A stretch of DNA of 40,978 bases from Candidatus Kapaibacterium sp. (GTDB lineage Bacteria > Bacteroidota > Ignavibacteria > Kapaibacteriales > UBA7675), in contig JANQRB010000081.1 in the NCBI GenBank assembly GCA_028284775.1, forward strand, positions 1 to 40,978. Reading direction: 5' to 3'. This document shows positions 40,911 to 40,978 of this stretch, piece by piece; the stretch's first letter is position 1; every line of letters starts with the position of its first letter. The notes under the pieces were generated by a model that saw only the letters and a list, made by a program, of their open reading frames with translations, did no database searches and was not told where the DNA came from. The position numbers and the translations under genes were made by a program.

Positions 40911-40978
40911 ATGAAACATGGTCCCAGCCTTCTCCCGCTACTCCTCTTATCCGCCGGCACCCTGGCGGCCGGAATGCT
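40911..40978 (+). CDS. Start of a secreted protein gene, truncated by window end
   Basis: The last 68 nt read as MKHGPSLLPLLLLSAGTLAAGM, an N-terminal Lys/His, a leucine-rich hydrophobic core and small residues at the expected cleavage region, i.e. a Sec signal peptide. No clear ribosome site precedes ATG 40911. Only 22 residues are visible, so family and function are unknown. It is divergent from the CRTAC1-like gene across a 245-nt gap that contains a CTTTG-TTG-CAAAG palindrome (40698-40710). Confidence 0.45.
   Translation, partial: MKHGPSLLPLLLLSAGTLAAGM

Overview
The window is a moderately GC-rich bacterial chromosome segment, densely packed with genes on both strands. Several secreted proteins end in a T9SS-type sorting domain (an SPNP/WPNP-like start, a 'DALGR/K' strand and a final 'G.Y..RL' strand). 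There are also DUF5683, CRTAC1/ASPIC-UnbV, LVIVD-repeat and TonB-receptor proteins. Together these point to the Bacteroidota/FCB superphylum, probably an uncultured or deep lineage rather than a classic low-GC Bacteroidia. This placement is inference; no 16S or universal marker gene is present. No tRNA, rRNA, CRISPR array, prophage or complete insertion sequence was seen.

Layout. 2-1447: C-terminal part of a TonB-dependent receptor. 1564-3468 (minus): PdxA followed by a CPBP membrane protease. 3937-5010 (plus): an ECF-type sigma factor with a clear terminator, then a small membrane protein. 5031-7046 (minus): two tandem secreted DUF1028 proteins with T9SS tails. 7227-8839 (minus): a cyclase-family hydrolase overlapping a voltage-gated cation channel. 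8877-10655 (minus): an orphan fused Opp/Dpp-type double ATPase. 10758-14188 (minus): a tightly coupled redox operon in the order Rieske protein, aberrant cytochrome b, 36-residue membrane peptide, FAD/NAD(P) oxidoreductase. 14318-19494 (plus): FtsB/DivIC-like protein, ROK kinase, a MITE-like element, RidA, DUF5683 protein and an HdrD-like membrane iron-sulfur oxidoreductase. 19593-20651 (minus): an APH-type phosphotransferase. 20964-22781 (plus): a secreted Ig-domain protein. 22937-25281: a peroxide-defence block with ahpD and ahpC on the minus strand, divergent oxyR, and a recognisable OxyR operator between them. 25560-31700 (plus): a complete oligopeptide ABC importer, oppDFABC. 31701-34218: a low-complexity intergenic tract, a small membrane protein and a VWA-domain protein. 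34219-36871 (plus): two tandem LVIVD-repeat lipoproteins separated by a 44-bp perfect palindrome. 37228-37804 (plus): two small membrane proteins behind a structured leader. 38149-40665 (minus): a large CRTAC1-like secreted protein. The window ends in the signal peptide of a further plus-strand gene.

The strongest candidate for something undescribed is the Rieske/cytochrome b operon. The cytochrome b keeps the two histidines expected to bind heme bL but lacks both histidines expected to bind heme bH. The Qo-site PEWY motif reads PAWY, and there is an insertion of roughly 75 residues between helices A and B. Three of its genes overlap by 8 nt or are otherwise coupled, and an FAD/NAD(P) oxidoreductase follows. 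This looks like a Rieske/cytb complex that cannot run a normal Q cycle and may have acquired another electron path. Other items worth attention are the MITE-like element, the perfect palindrome, the tandem DUF1028-T9SS proteins and the small membrane-protein operon near 37.2 kb.
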